Origin: Cyclobacterium marinum DSM 745
GTDB lineage: Bacteria; Bacteroidota; Bacteroidia; Cytophagales; Cyclobacteriaceae
Length of the DNA: 64,000 nucleotides
Direction: 5' to 3'
Assembly (NCBI RefSeq): GCF_000222485.1
Contig: NC_015914.1
Location: 4,632,001 to 4,696,000 of the forward strand
The notes under the pieces are model-generated. The model had not been told where the DNA came from. It was given only the letters and a program-made list of their open reading frames with translations, and did no database searches. Shown here in pieces: positions 46,200-55,430 of this stretch (its first letter is position 1; every line of letters begins with the position of its first letter). The translations under genes were made by a program, and so were the position numbers.

Positions 46200-46678
46200 T
46201 TTGGGTTTTACTTTTCAGTTAATCGTCATTAAAAGAATTCAAAATTAGACTAAAATGTAAAGCCTGATCTTTTATTGACAATATCCTATTTGGGTATATA
46301 AATATAAAGCAGAATAATCTATAAATGTAACCTTCCTTTTTTGTAATTTTTTAGCTAAATGAATTAAATTATTGATAATCAGCGTATTTAATTTCAATTA
46401 GCGTTTTAATAATATTCTTTTCTTGGGATTGGAAGGTGATATTCTATGCTTGAAACCATGCAAAAGCATATGAACGCAGTTGAATTAAATTCTATTTAAA
46501 TCTCAAATTAATTAAATATATAGTTTAATAAAACTCTTAGTAAAAAATATTGAAATTTTATGCCAATGGTTCATTTTTTAAAATGTTTTATAGGCAGAGA
46601 AAAAATCTTTTAACTTTTTTTCTATTAAAGAGGATAACTTTTCTATGTTTTTGTCTCCTTTAATTGAAACACTTTACT
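46200..46678. other. Divergent promoter region between sigma/FecR (-) and FecR (+)
   Basis: Very AT-rich, no ORF. It must contain the promoters of both STN-type SusC/D systems. A TATGTTTTTG string at 46644-46653 is one base off the TAnnTTTG box upstream of the plus-strand FecR. No clear operator dyad was found. Confidence 0.5.
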
Positions 46679-47773
46679 ATGTGTAAGCGAGATTATAAGA
46701 TAGCTGACTTTGTTTTGGACCCGGAATTTCAAAAATGGGTGCTTAACCCTGATGCCCAAACGAAAAAATATTGGGAAAAATACCTGAATGAAAACCCAAA
46801 AAAAGAGGAGGACATTGCTATTGCTATAAAAATAGTAGCAAATATGTCAAGAAATTCTTCTAAGGTGTCTTCTGATAAAATTGAAGAAACTTGGAGTAAT
46901 ATAGAACAGGCTATTGGAAAAACGGTGGTTAAGGAAAAAAATAAAAATACTGTTCCTTTGAACGCTGTTAGCACTGTTCTCAAGTTTAGAGATAAGAGAA
47001 CTAAAAACACTAGGGTAATTTCTCAATTTTACCGTTTGGTTGGAATTTTAGCCATCATTTTTTTTCTGGCAATTTTGGTTAATATTTATCTACCTAGTGT
47101 GAATGATACGGAAATTGTAGAGGAGGTGGAAATGCTTGAACATTATGCCCCTCCCGGAGTCAAGGCTAACCTATCCCTTAAGGATGGCTCCAAAGTGGTA
47201 CTAAACTCCGGAAGTACCTTAAGATATATAAAAAATTTCGAAAGTAATCGACGTGTATTGGAACTCACAGGGGAAGCCTATTTCGAAGTGGCGGAAGACA
47301 AAGCGAGGCCATTTAGTGTAAAAACCGGGGCAGTGACAACCACAGCACTTGGAACAACCTTCCATATTTCCTCCTATGACGATGAACCACTGGATATCGC
47401 TTTAATATCAGGTAAAGTGGCTGTAGATATTAAATTAAATGAATCCCGACGCCTCAATCTTGAAAAAGGACAAGGCTTGGAAATAGACCTTTCTAAGGAT
47501 GAGATTAAAAGTTTATCCTTTGATTCCGAAAAGTTACTTGGATGGACAAGAAAGGTGATCATTTTTGATGAAGTGTCTATGTTTGAAATAAAGAGAGTTC
47601 TTGAAAATTGGTATGGAGTAAATATTGATTTTATTAATCGTCCAGCTTCAGATTTAGAAATATCAGGCAGGTTTAAGGACCAGAGTTTAGAGAATGTTCT
47701 TGAAGGATTAAGTCATTCTGCAAGGTTTGAATACAAATTAGAAAAAAATAAAGCGACTTTAAAGTTCCACTAA
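46679..47773 (+). CDS. FecR-family anti-sigma factor without an adjacent sigma gene on its strand
   Basis: 364 residues from the ATG at 46679 (a TTG at 46664 would add five). The layout is a cytosolic part with 'DPEFQKWVLNPDAQTKKYWE', a transmembrane helix (about 118-140), a FecR domain (GVKANLSLKDGSKVVLNSGS, 'VLELTGEAYFEVAEDKARPF') and a C-terminal DUF4974 region ('LENWYGVNIDFINRPASDLE'). It starts the operon FecR-SusC-SusD-oxidoreductase. No sigma gene lies in this operon; the nearest is the divergent one at 45588-46199, so it may share that factor or use one elsewhere. Confidence 0.92.
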   Translation: MCKRDYKIADFVLDPEFQKWVLNPDAQTKKYWEKYLNENPKKEEDIAIAIKIVANMSRNSSKVSSDKIEETWSNIEQAIGKTVVKEKNKNTVPLNAVSTVLKFRDKRTKNTRVISQFYRLVGILAIIFFLAILVNIYLPSVNDTEIVEEVEMLEHYAPPGVKANLSLKDGSKVVLNSGSTLRYIKNFESNRRVLELTGEAYFEVAEDKARPFSVKTGAVTTTALGTTFHISSYDDEPLDIALISGKVAVDIKLNESRRLNLEKGQGLEIDLSKDEIKSLSFDSEKLLGWTRKVIIFDEVSMFEIKRVLENWYGVNIDFINRPASDLEISGRFKDQSLENVLEGLSHSARFEYKLEKNKATLKFH

Positions 47774-47804
47774 ATTTAGTATGCCTATGTAATGTCTAAA
47801 ATTT

Positions 47805-47840
47805 AAAAAAGGCCATAAATGCGCCAACATTTATGACCTT
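47805..47840 (-). terminator. Terminator-like hairpin oriented antisense to the FecR-SusC operon
   Basis: The arms 47809-47821 and 47828-47840 pair over 12 positions with one mismatch (core ATAAATG with CATTTAT) and a six-base loop. On the minus strand the stem is followed by a T tract (the A run 47805-47810). Genes here are on the plus strand, so it suits an antisense transcript. It ends 82 bases before the SusC ATG. Confidence 0.65.
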
Positions 47841-47921
47841 CAATGAAACCGGAACTAGGACTGCCATCCTTTTTCCGAAAATGTTTATTTAATCGAATTT
47901 CTAAACAAACGATGTAAAGAT

Positions 47922-50900
47922 ATGAATAAATGCCTACTTAAGCATGTTATCTACATGACCAAATTATTTACAATAGCCTTCACTCTTCAGTGTTTGAGCA
48001 TGAGTTTCCTTCTAGCTTTTAATGGAAATGCCCAAGTTAAAAGCATAGAGGAGGTATCCGTATACCTTTCTTTAAGAGATGTAAAGGTAAAAGAAGCCTT
48101 TAAAAGGTTAGAAAAGCTAACGGATTACAATTTTGTTTTCGCCTCTAGGGAAATCGAGAACAGTCAGTTAATCAATGTAGAAAGTAAAGGAGAAAGCCTT
48201 TACTTTCTATTGTCTGCCATTGCTGCTCAAACGGATCTCAGTTTCAAACAGGTAAATAGCAACATCCATGTTAAGAAAATGGACCATAAAACGGCTCTAG
48301 TTGAAGAAGTTTTGGAACAAATAATTGTTAAGGGCGTCGTGACAGATGAAAATGGCGATCCTTTACCCGGGGCAACAGTAACAATTGCTAATAGCTCAAA
48401 TGGAACTGTTACAGATTTAGATGGAAATTTCTCAATTGAGGTTGAAGAAGGAGCTACTCTGGTGATTTCATTTATTGGTTTCAAAACTAAGAATGTATCT
48501 ATAGCCAACCAAACCCAATTTAACATTATCATGGAACCAGACAATAACGATCTAGAAGAGGTGGTTGTGGTTGGTTATGGAACGGTCAAAAAGAGTGATT
48601 TAACAGGCTCAGTATCGAGTGTAAAATCAGACGAAATTAATGCTTTCCCAACATCGAATGTTATGCAAGCGATGGCTGGTAGAGCAGCAGGGGTTCAAAT
48701 TATCCAGAATAGTGGTGCTCCCGGGGCTGGTATTAGTGTTAGAATTCGGGGTACTAATTCCATTCAAGGGGGCAATGAACCATTATACGTGGTCGATGGA
48801 TTTCCTTTTTCGGGTAACCCTACAAATTTAAACAACTTTGATATTGAAAGTATAGAAGTTTTAAAAGATGCTTCTGCAACGGCTATATATGGCTCCAGAG
48901 GAGCCAACGGAGTTGTACTGATTACCACCAAGCAAGGAAAAGAAGGTACTTCTAAAGTTGATTTCGAAACAAGTTATAGTACACAATCCATTCGCAATAC
49001 TTTGGACCTAATGAATGGCAGTGAGTATGCTCAAATCCAGAATATTCAAGCTACCAATGATAATATTCCTTTGTATTTTACGGAACAGGAGATTGCTAAT
49101 TTTGGTCAGGGGTTTGATTGGCAAAATTTAATTTTTACTAAAGCTCCGATATTGTCCACATCTTTAAATGTTAGTGGAGGAAGTCCTAAAACTAAATATT
49201 CTATTTCGGGAAGTTTTTTTGGTCAGGATGGTATAATTAAAGGAAGTGATTACGATAGGTACTCCCTTAGAGCAAACATCAATCATACTGTTAGTGATAA
49301 GATAGCTTTACTTTTTAACAGTAACCTTACCCACCTTAAAACGGAAAGAAGGGACAGTGGAGGGGGGTCACGTGGTAATTCTATGATTGGGGCTGCATTG
49401 TCTGCTGCACCAATCTCTCAACCTTATAATGAAGATGGTAGTTATAATGTATTAGGAAATGAATATCCATTTATTGCTCCAGATATTATCAATCCGCTCA
49501 ATTTCCTCAATGAACAGATGAGTATTGTGAAGGCAAATATTGTTTTGACCAATATGGCTTTTGTATACAAACCCATTCCAGATCTGACATTAAAAATTTC
49601 TGGAGGAATTGAAAACAGAGATGACAGAACGGATGCTTACACCTCTAGAAATTTCTTTAACTCTGATGGTAGAGCGAGTGTAAATACAAGTCAATTTAGA
49701 AGTCTTTTAAGTGAAAACACCCTAAGTTATGACAAAACCTTTGCGAGCAAGCACCAATTAAATGCCTTGCTTGGATTTACTTACCAAGATTTTACCTCTA
49801 CTTATTTAAGTGGAAGCGGGGTTGGGTTTTTAAGTGACTCCTTTGAAACCTACAGTATTCAGGCGGCAAGTACACCGGGAATTCCGAGCAGCGGGTATTC
49901 AAATTCTGTATTGATTTCCTATCTAGGTAGGGTTAATTACACATTTGACGACAGGTTTTTATTCACTTTTAGTTTTAGGACGGATGGCTCTTCCAAGTAT
50001 AGTCCAGGAAACAAATGGGGTTATTTTCCGTCAGGAGCCTTTGCTTACCGCATATTCAAGGAGTCATTTGTTGAAAATAGTAACTGGCTTTCAGATTTAA
50101 AGGTTAGAACTAGTTGGGGGCTTACCGGTAGTCAGGCAATTTCTCCTTATGCAACGCTGAACCAATTAAGCCCTGGAAATACAGTATTTCAAAATAGTTT
50201 ATTCAACACTTTTGCACCTAGTACAGTCTTGCCTGGCAACTTAAAATGGGAAACCACTGAGCAAATTGATGTTGGAATAGATATTGGGTTTATGGATGAC
50301 AGAATTTTGTTTAATGCAGATTATTATATTAAAAATACCCGTGACTTACTTAATACAGTTAGGCTTCCAAGTTCTTTAGGATTCACTACTACAATACAAA
50401 ACGTTGGAAAGGTTCAAAATAAAGGAGTGGAGTTCAGTTTGGATGGAAAAGTTATGACAGGTGACTTTAAATGGGACGTTTTTGGTAATATTTCCTTTAA
50501 CAAAAATAAGGTAGTAAGCCTACATAATGGCGAGGATATATTAGGCGCCTATGTTAGTGTGTTGGTAGTTGGTGATAATGTTACCATCCTTAGAGAAGGA
50601 AGACCTATAGGTCAATTTTGGGGCTATCAGGAAGATGGTTATGATGAAAATGGTAACATCAATTTTGTCGATCAAGATGACAATGGTATCATTAACGAAA
50701 ATGATAAAACTTATATTGGTGATCCTAACCCTGATTTTATCTATGGGTTTAATTCCACTATGAATTACAAAAACTTTGAATTTAGTTTTTTCCTTCAAGG
50801 GTCCCATGGAAATGATATTTTTAATGTAAGTTCAATTACCAGCTCAATGGATTTTGGGCAGGGTATGAACATGCCAAAAGAAGTCTTGTATGATCACTGG

Positions 50901-51224
50901 ACACCTGAAAATACTACTGCTAAATACCCTTTGATCAGCAGAAATACCGAGGTTAGAGTTTCAGATAGGTTTATTGAAGATGGGGCTTATTTAAGGTTTA
51001 AAAATATTCAGCTGGCCTACAACCTACCTGCTTCTCTTCTGTTCAAAAAATCACTTAATAGCGCGCAGGTTTATGTGAGTGCTCAAAATTTCATCACTTT
51101 GACTGGTTACTCTTGGTGGGACCCTGAAGTTAATTCCAGGGGTGCAGGTACCCAACTAGGAATAGACCATTATAGTTATCCTATTCCTAAATCCCTCACA
51201 ATGGGGGTAAGATTGGGTTTTTAA
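47922..51224 (+). CDS. SusC/RagA-family TonB-dependent transporter with N-terminal STN signalling domain
   Basis: 1100 residues. A signal peptide (hydrophobic about 14-33, cleavage near FNGNAQ) is followed by an STN domain (about 42-110: 'VKEAFKRLEKLTDYNFVFAS'), a carboxypeptidase-regulatory-like domain ('GVVTDENGDPLPGATVTIAN'), the box EEVVVVGYGTVKKSDLTGSV, a plug (with 'VLKDASATAIYGSRGANGVV') and a barrel ending PKSLTMGVRLGF. The STN domain matches the FecR encoded upstream. It should import an oligosaccharide with the SusD encoded 41 bases downstream. Its STN partner and substrate are probably different from those of the divergent system. Confidence 0.95.
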   Translation: MNKCLLKHVIYMTKLFTIAFTLQCLSMSFLLAFNGNAQVKSIEEVSVYLSLRDVKVKEAFKRLEKLTDYNFVFASREIENSQLINVESKGESLYFLLSAIAAQTDLSFKQVNSNIHVKKMDHKTALVEEVLEQIIVKGVVTDENGDPLPGATVTIANSSNGTVTDLDGNFSIEVEEGATLVISFIGFKTKNVSIANQTQFNIIMEPDNNDLEEVVVVGYGTVKKSDLTGSVSSVKSDEINAFPTSNVMQAMAGRAAGVQIIQNSGAPGAGISVRIRGTNSIQGGNEPLYVVDGFPFSGNPTNLNNFDIESIEVLKDASATAIYGSRGANGVVLITTKQGKEGTSKVDFETSYSTQSIRNTLDLMNGSEYAQIQNIQATNDNIPLYFTEQEIANFGQGFDWQNLIFTKAPILSTSLNVSGGSPKTKYSISGSFFGQDGIIKGSDYDRYSLRANINHTVSDKIALLFNSNLTHLKTERRDSGGGSRGNSMIGAALSAAPISQPYNEDGSYNVLGNEYPFIAPDIINPLNFLNEQMSIVKANIVLTNMAFVYKPIPDLTLKISGGIENRDDRTDAYTSRNFFNSDGRASVNTSQFRSLLSENTLSYDKTFASKHQLNALLGFTYQDFTSTYLSGSGVGFLSDSFETYSIQAASTPGIPSSGYSNSVLISYLGRVNYTFDDRFLFTFSFRTDGSSKYSPGNKWGYFPSGAFAYRIFKESFVENSNWLSDLKVRTSWGLTGSQAISPYATLNQLSPGNTVFQNSLFNTFAPSTVLPGNLKWETTEQIDVGIDIGFMDDRILFNADYYIKNTRDLLNTVRLPSSLGFTTTIQNVGKVQNKGVEFSLDGKVMTGDFKWDVFGNISFNKNKVVSLHNGEDILGAYVSVLVVGDNVTILREGRPIGQFWGYQEDGYDENGNINFVDQDDNGIINENDKTYIGDPNPDFIYGFNSTMNYKNFEFSFFLQGSHGNDIFNVSSITSSMDFGQGMNMPKEVLYDHWTPENTTAKYPLISRNTEVRVSDRFIEDGAYLRFKNIQLAYNLPASLLFKKSLNSAQVYVSAQNFITLTGYSWWDPEVNSRGAGTQLGIDHYSYPIPKSLTMGVRLGF

Positions 51225-51265
51225 ACAGGATAGTGAAAACAATATTCAACCAAAAGTGAAAAAAG

Positions 51266-52714
<1,449 letters not shown>

Positions 52715-52852
52715 CCAGTTTAATAAATAAGATAACCAAGCCGAATGTTATTGAAGCTATTAATTTAATGGATGGAGAACATTCTAAAAAGGCGATGACA
52801 TATTTTGATAGTGGATTATTTAAATAATTCGGATTGGTAATAAAAAAGAATT

Positions 52853-54223
52853 ATGAAAAGAAGAGATATGATAGCCACCATGGGAACACTTTCCCTAGGT
52901 GTGGCTACTTCACCCTTTGCAAAAGGAGATGTATTAAAGGAACCTTACAAGGTTGTTCAAAAAAATATAATAACGGATATTGTAGTAGTAGGAGGTGGTA
53001 CCGCTGGTGCAGTGGCAGCGATTCAAGCTGGCCGAGAAGGTCAAAAAGTAACCCTAATCGAGTGCGTTAGCCAGCTTGGTGGTACCACTACTACCGCTGG
53101 AGTGGCTTTTCCTGGTATTTTCTTTGCTTGGGGGAAGCAGATTATTGGTGGTATCGGTTGGGAAATGGTACAGGAAGCTGTGGCTTTAAATGGAGATACT
53201 TTACCCAATTTTTCTGTCCCTCACGGCCGATGGCATTGGAAACATCAAGTGAGATTAAACGGTCCTCTGTATTCCATATTAATAGAACAAAAATGCGTAG
53301 AAGCTGGAGTTGATTTGCGCTATTATGAAACACCTACTAGGATAGCGTTTAAGAATGGATTCTGGGAAATGGAGACCGTTGGTAAAGGGATTACTACCAA
53401 AATAAAATGCAAGCAAATCATTGATTGTTCAGGGAACGCAATTGCTGCAAATATTGCTGGGTTTGACCTGTTAAGAGAATCTGAAACTCAGCCAGGAACC
53501 CTAATATTTAGGTTGGGAGGCTATGACATGGAAGCCTTGGATTTGGATATGATTAAAAGGGAATATGAAGAGGCTATAGATCGTGGACAATTGGTCAGAG
53601 AAGAGTTTCGAGGCAATATAGTTGGCCTTCTAAGTACCAAAGGTGATAATATTCAACATATTAGAGGCGCAGACTCCACAACCTCTGAGTCTCATACTGT
53701 CGCTAATATTCAAGCAAGAAGTTCACTTCTAAAACACCTAAAATTTTTAAGGGGCTTGCCTGGGTGCGAGAATATTGTAATTGAGGACATGCGCACAGAA
53801 ATCGGTATCAGAGAAACTTATAGGATAGATGGTTTGTATCAAATCACACACGAGGATTATACTTCAGGAAAAGTATTTGAGGATTCACTTTCTTATTCTT
53901 ATTACCCGATAGATTTGCATATAATAGAACATGGTGTTACTCCAAAACAACTAAGTGATGGGGTGGTTGCAACTGTACCTTTAAGGGCTTTGATTCCAAA
54001 AAACAGTAAGAACTTTATGGTTGCCGGCAGGTGTTTGTCTAGTGACAGGTTAGCCAATTCTGCCCTGAGGGTTCAAGCCTCAAGTATGGGTATGGGGCAG
54101 GTTGCAGGAGCAACAGCATCGGTTGCATGCCGACGAAATGTTTCTCCTGCTGATGTTTCATTGGAAGAGGTAAGACAAATTTTAAGAAATCATGGTGCCA
54201 TTGTTCCCACTGTAGCATCTTAG
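52853..54223 (+). CDS. FAD-dependent oxidoreductase (FAD_oxidored family), probably Tat-exported
   Basis: 456 residues. The N-terminus MKRRDMIATMGTLSLGVATS has a twin Arg with a hydrophobic stretch, a Tat-like signal that would allow export of a flavin-loaded enzyme. The FAD-binding Rossmann motif VVGGGTAGAVAAIQAGREG (about residues 44-62) is followed by LGGTTTTAGVAFPG; a distal FAD-binding region near residues 395-425 has 'NFMVAGRCLSSDRLANSALR' and SSMGMGQVAGATASVA. This family is often found in glycan-degradation clusters, where a member may oxidise or activate sugars; the reaction is unknown. The next gene starts 16 bases on. Confidence 0.85.
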   Translation: MKRRDMIATMGTLSLGVATSPFAKGDVLKEPYKVVQKNIITDIVVVGGGTAGAVAAIQAGREGQKVTLIECVSQLGGTTTTAGVAFPGIFFAWGKQIIGGIGWEMVQEAVALNGDTLPNFSVPHGRWHWKHQVRLNGPLYSILIEQKCVEAGVDLRYYETPTRIAFKNGFWEMETVGKGITTKIKCKQIIDCSGNAIAANIAGFDLLRESETQPGTLIFRLGGYDMEALDLDMIKREYEEAIDRGQLVREEFRGNIVGLLSTKGDNIQHIRGADSTTSESHTVANIQARSSLLKHLKFLRGLPGCENIVIEDMRTEIGIRETYRIDGLYQITHEDYTSGKVFEDSLSYSYYPIDLHIIEHGVTPKQLSDGVVATVPLRALIPKNSKNFMVAGRCLSSDRLANSALRVQASSMGMGQVAGATASVACRRNVSPADVSLEEVRQILRNHGAIVPTVAS

Positions 54224-54239
54224 AAAGCTAATAAAATCG

Positions 54240-55367
54240 ATGTTTAAAGTCACAAAGCAACATTTTCTAATAATTATTGCTGCGTTCATTATTGGTATGG
54301 TTCCCGTTTCCAATACGGGAACCATACATTACTTCCAAGACAAAACATTAACAATTGAGACTGTTAAAGTTGATAAAAGACTAATTGATTTTGAAGAGGA
54401 GATCTCAATGGACACGCTTTATGGACATTTATCCGTTCAAGGCGATCCGGTATTTTACTCTCGAAATGTCGTCACAAGTGTTTGCTTTGATGGAGAATGT
54501 AGGTTACTTGATGTAATTGTATATTGGAACCCTACAGGAAGGTATTTAGGTTTTGAATTGCCTGAAAAAGAATACCTTAGTAAACATGATCATGAACCAT
54601 TTACAGCGGAAGAGTATATTAAACTCCATTCATTACTAGCAGATCCATTCCTTCCTTTGGGAGAATATTCCTACAATGAGATTGTGATGGAAGGATCTAA
54701 AGAAGAATATTCTGATAGCCAATATGAGGTAAAAGAGATTGATGCTGTGTCGAGTGCTACCTCTAAATTTATTCTTGACTATGTGGTTGAAGGTGCTGCT
54801 TTCACAACTTACAAATTATGGCACTTGATATATGGACCAACCAATGGAGTGATTAAAGAATGGACTACTGAAAATTTTGATGCTAATTATATTACACTTC
54901 TATTAGAAAGTGAAAATCTTTCAGATATTCTATGGACTCTGGAGCAATTGGAAGGAAAGCTTGATCAATACCCAAAAATAAACCCATTGATTTTTGAGTT
55001 TATAAAAAGCAGTGAATATAGTCTCTCTGAAAAAGCCATACAAACTATTAATCCACAGAATTTATCTTCCCAATCTTTCCAAATGGATCTGATCGCCCTA
55101 TTTCCGCAAATGGATAGTGGTAAAAAGAAATGGATACTAGATTTGTTTAAAGAAGCTCCTAATGTTCACCCGGAAACAAAAACCTTTTTTAATGAGTCGA
55201 TTCTTGACTTAGAAGTTCCTTTAATTGTGTTACTCCTAGAGGTATATCAAAAACAGAAAATGTACGATGCCACCAGTTTGGAAAAAGTTCGTTTGTTGAG
55301 CAATTCTGATAACAACTATTTGGCTCAAAAGGCAAAGCAATTTTTAGAAAATGTTCCGAATCCTTAG
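54240..55367 (+). CDS. Uncharacterised exported protein with a flavinylation-like motif (possible FMN-binding-domain relative)
   Basis: 375 residues. An N-terminal hydrophobic segment (about 8-22) is a signal peptide or anchor. Residues 168-175 read DAVSSATS, close to the D-x-x-S-[GA]-A-T motif in which ApbE attaches FMN to a Thr of exported FMN-binding domains; Thr174 would be the acceptor. The sequence just before it (VYWNPTGRYLGFELPEKEYL and the Asp/Glu-rich stretch to 165) is conserved-looking but unassigned; the C-terminal 180 residues look like helical HEAT-type repeats. It is co-transcribed with the exported FAD oxidoreductase 16 bases upstream, which suggests a redox partner. No firm family assignment. 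Confidence 0.6.
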   Translation: MFKVTKQHFLIIIAAFIIGMVPVSNTGTIHYFQDKTLTIETVKVDKRLIDFEEEISMDTLYGHLSVQGDPVFYSRNVVTSVCFDGECRLLDVIVYWNPTGRYLGFELPEKEYLSKHDHEPFTAEEYIKLHSLLADPFLPLGEYSYNEIVMEGSKEEYSDSQYEVKEIDAVSSATSKFILDYVVEGAAFTTYKLWHLIYGPTNGVIKEWTTENFDANYITLLLESENLSDILWTLEQLEGKLDQYPKINPLIFEFIKSSEYSLSEKAIQTINPQNLSSQSFQMDLIALFPQMDSGKKKWILDLFKEAPNVHPETKTFFNESILDLEVPLIVLLLEVYQKQKMYDATSLEKVRLLSNSDNNYLAQKAKQFLENVPNP

Positions 55368-55430
55368 CAATAAAATTTCATATTATAATTTTCTCAATGA
55401 GTACAATAACCTAAGTATGCTGTATTCATG

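Noticed and set aside
52768..52827. Short open frame between SusD and the FAD oxidoreductase
   Set aside because: Only 19 codons from its ATG, no start signal and no recognised homology; kept as spacer.
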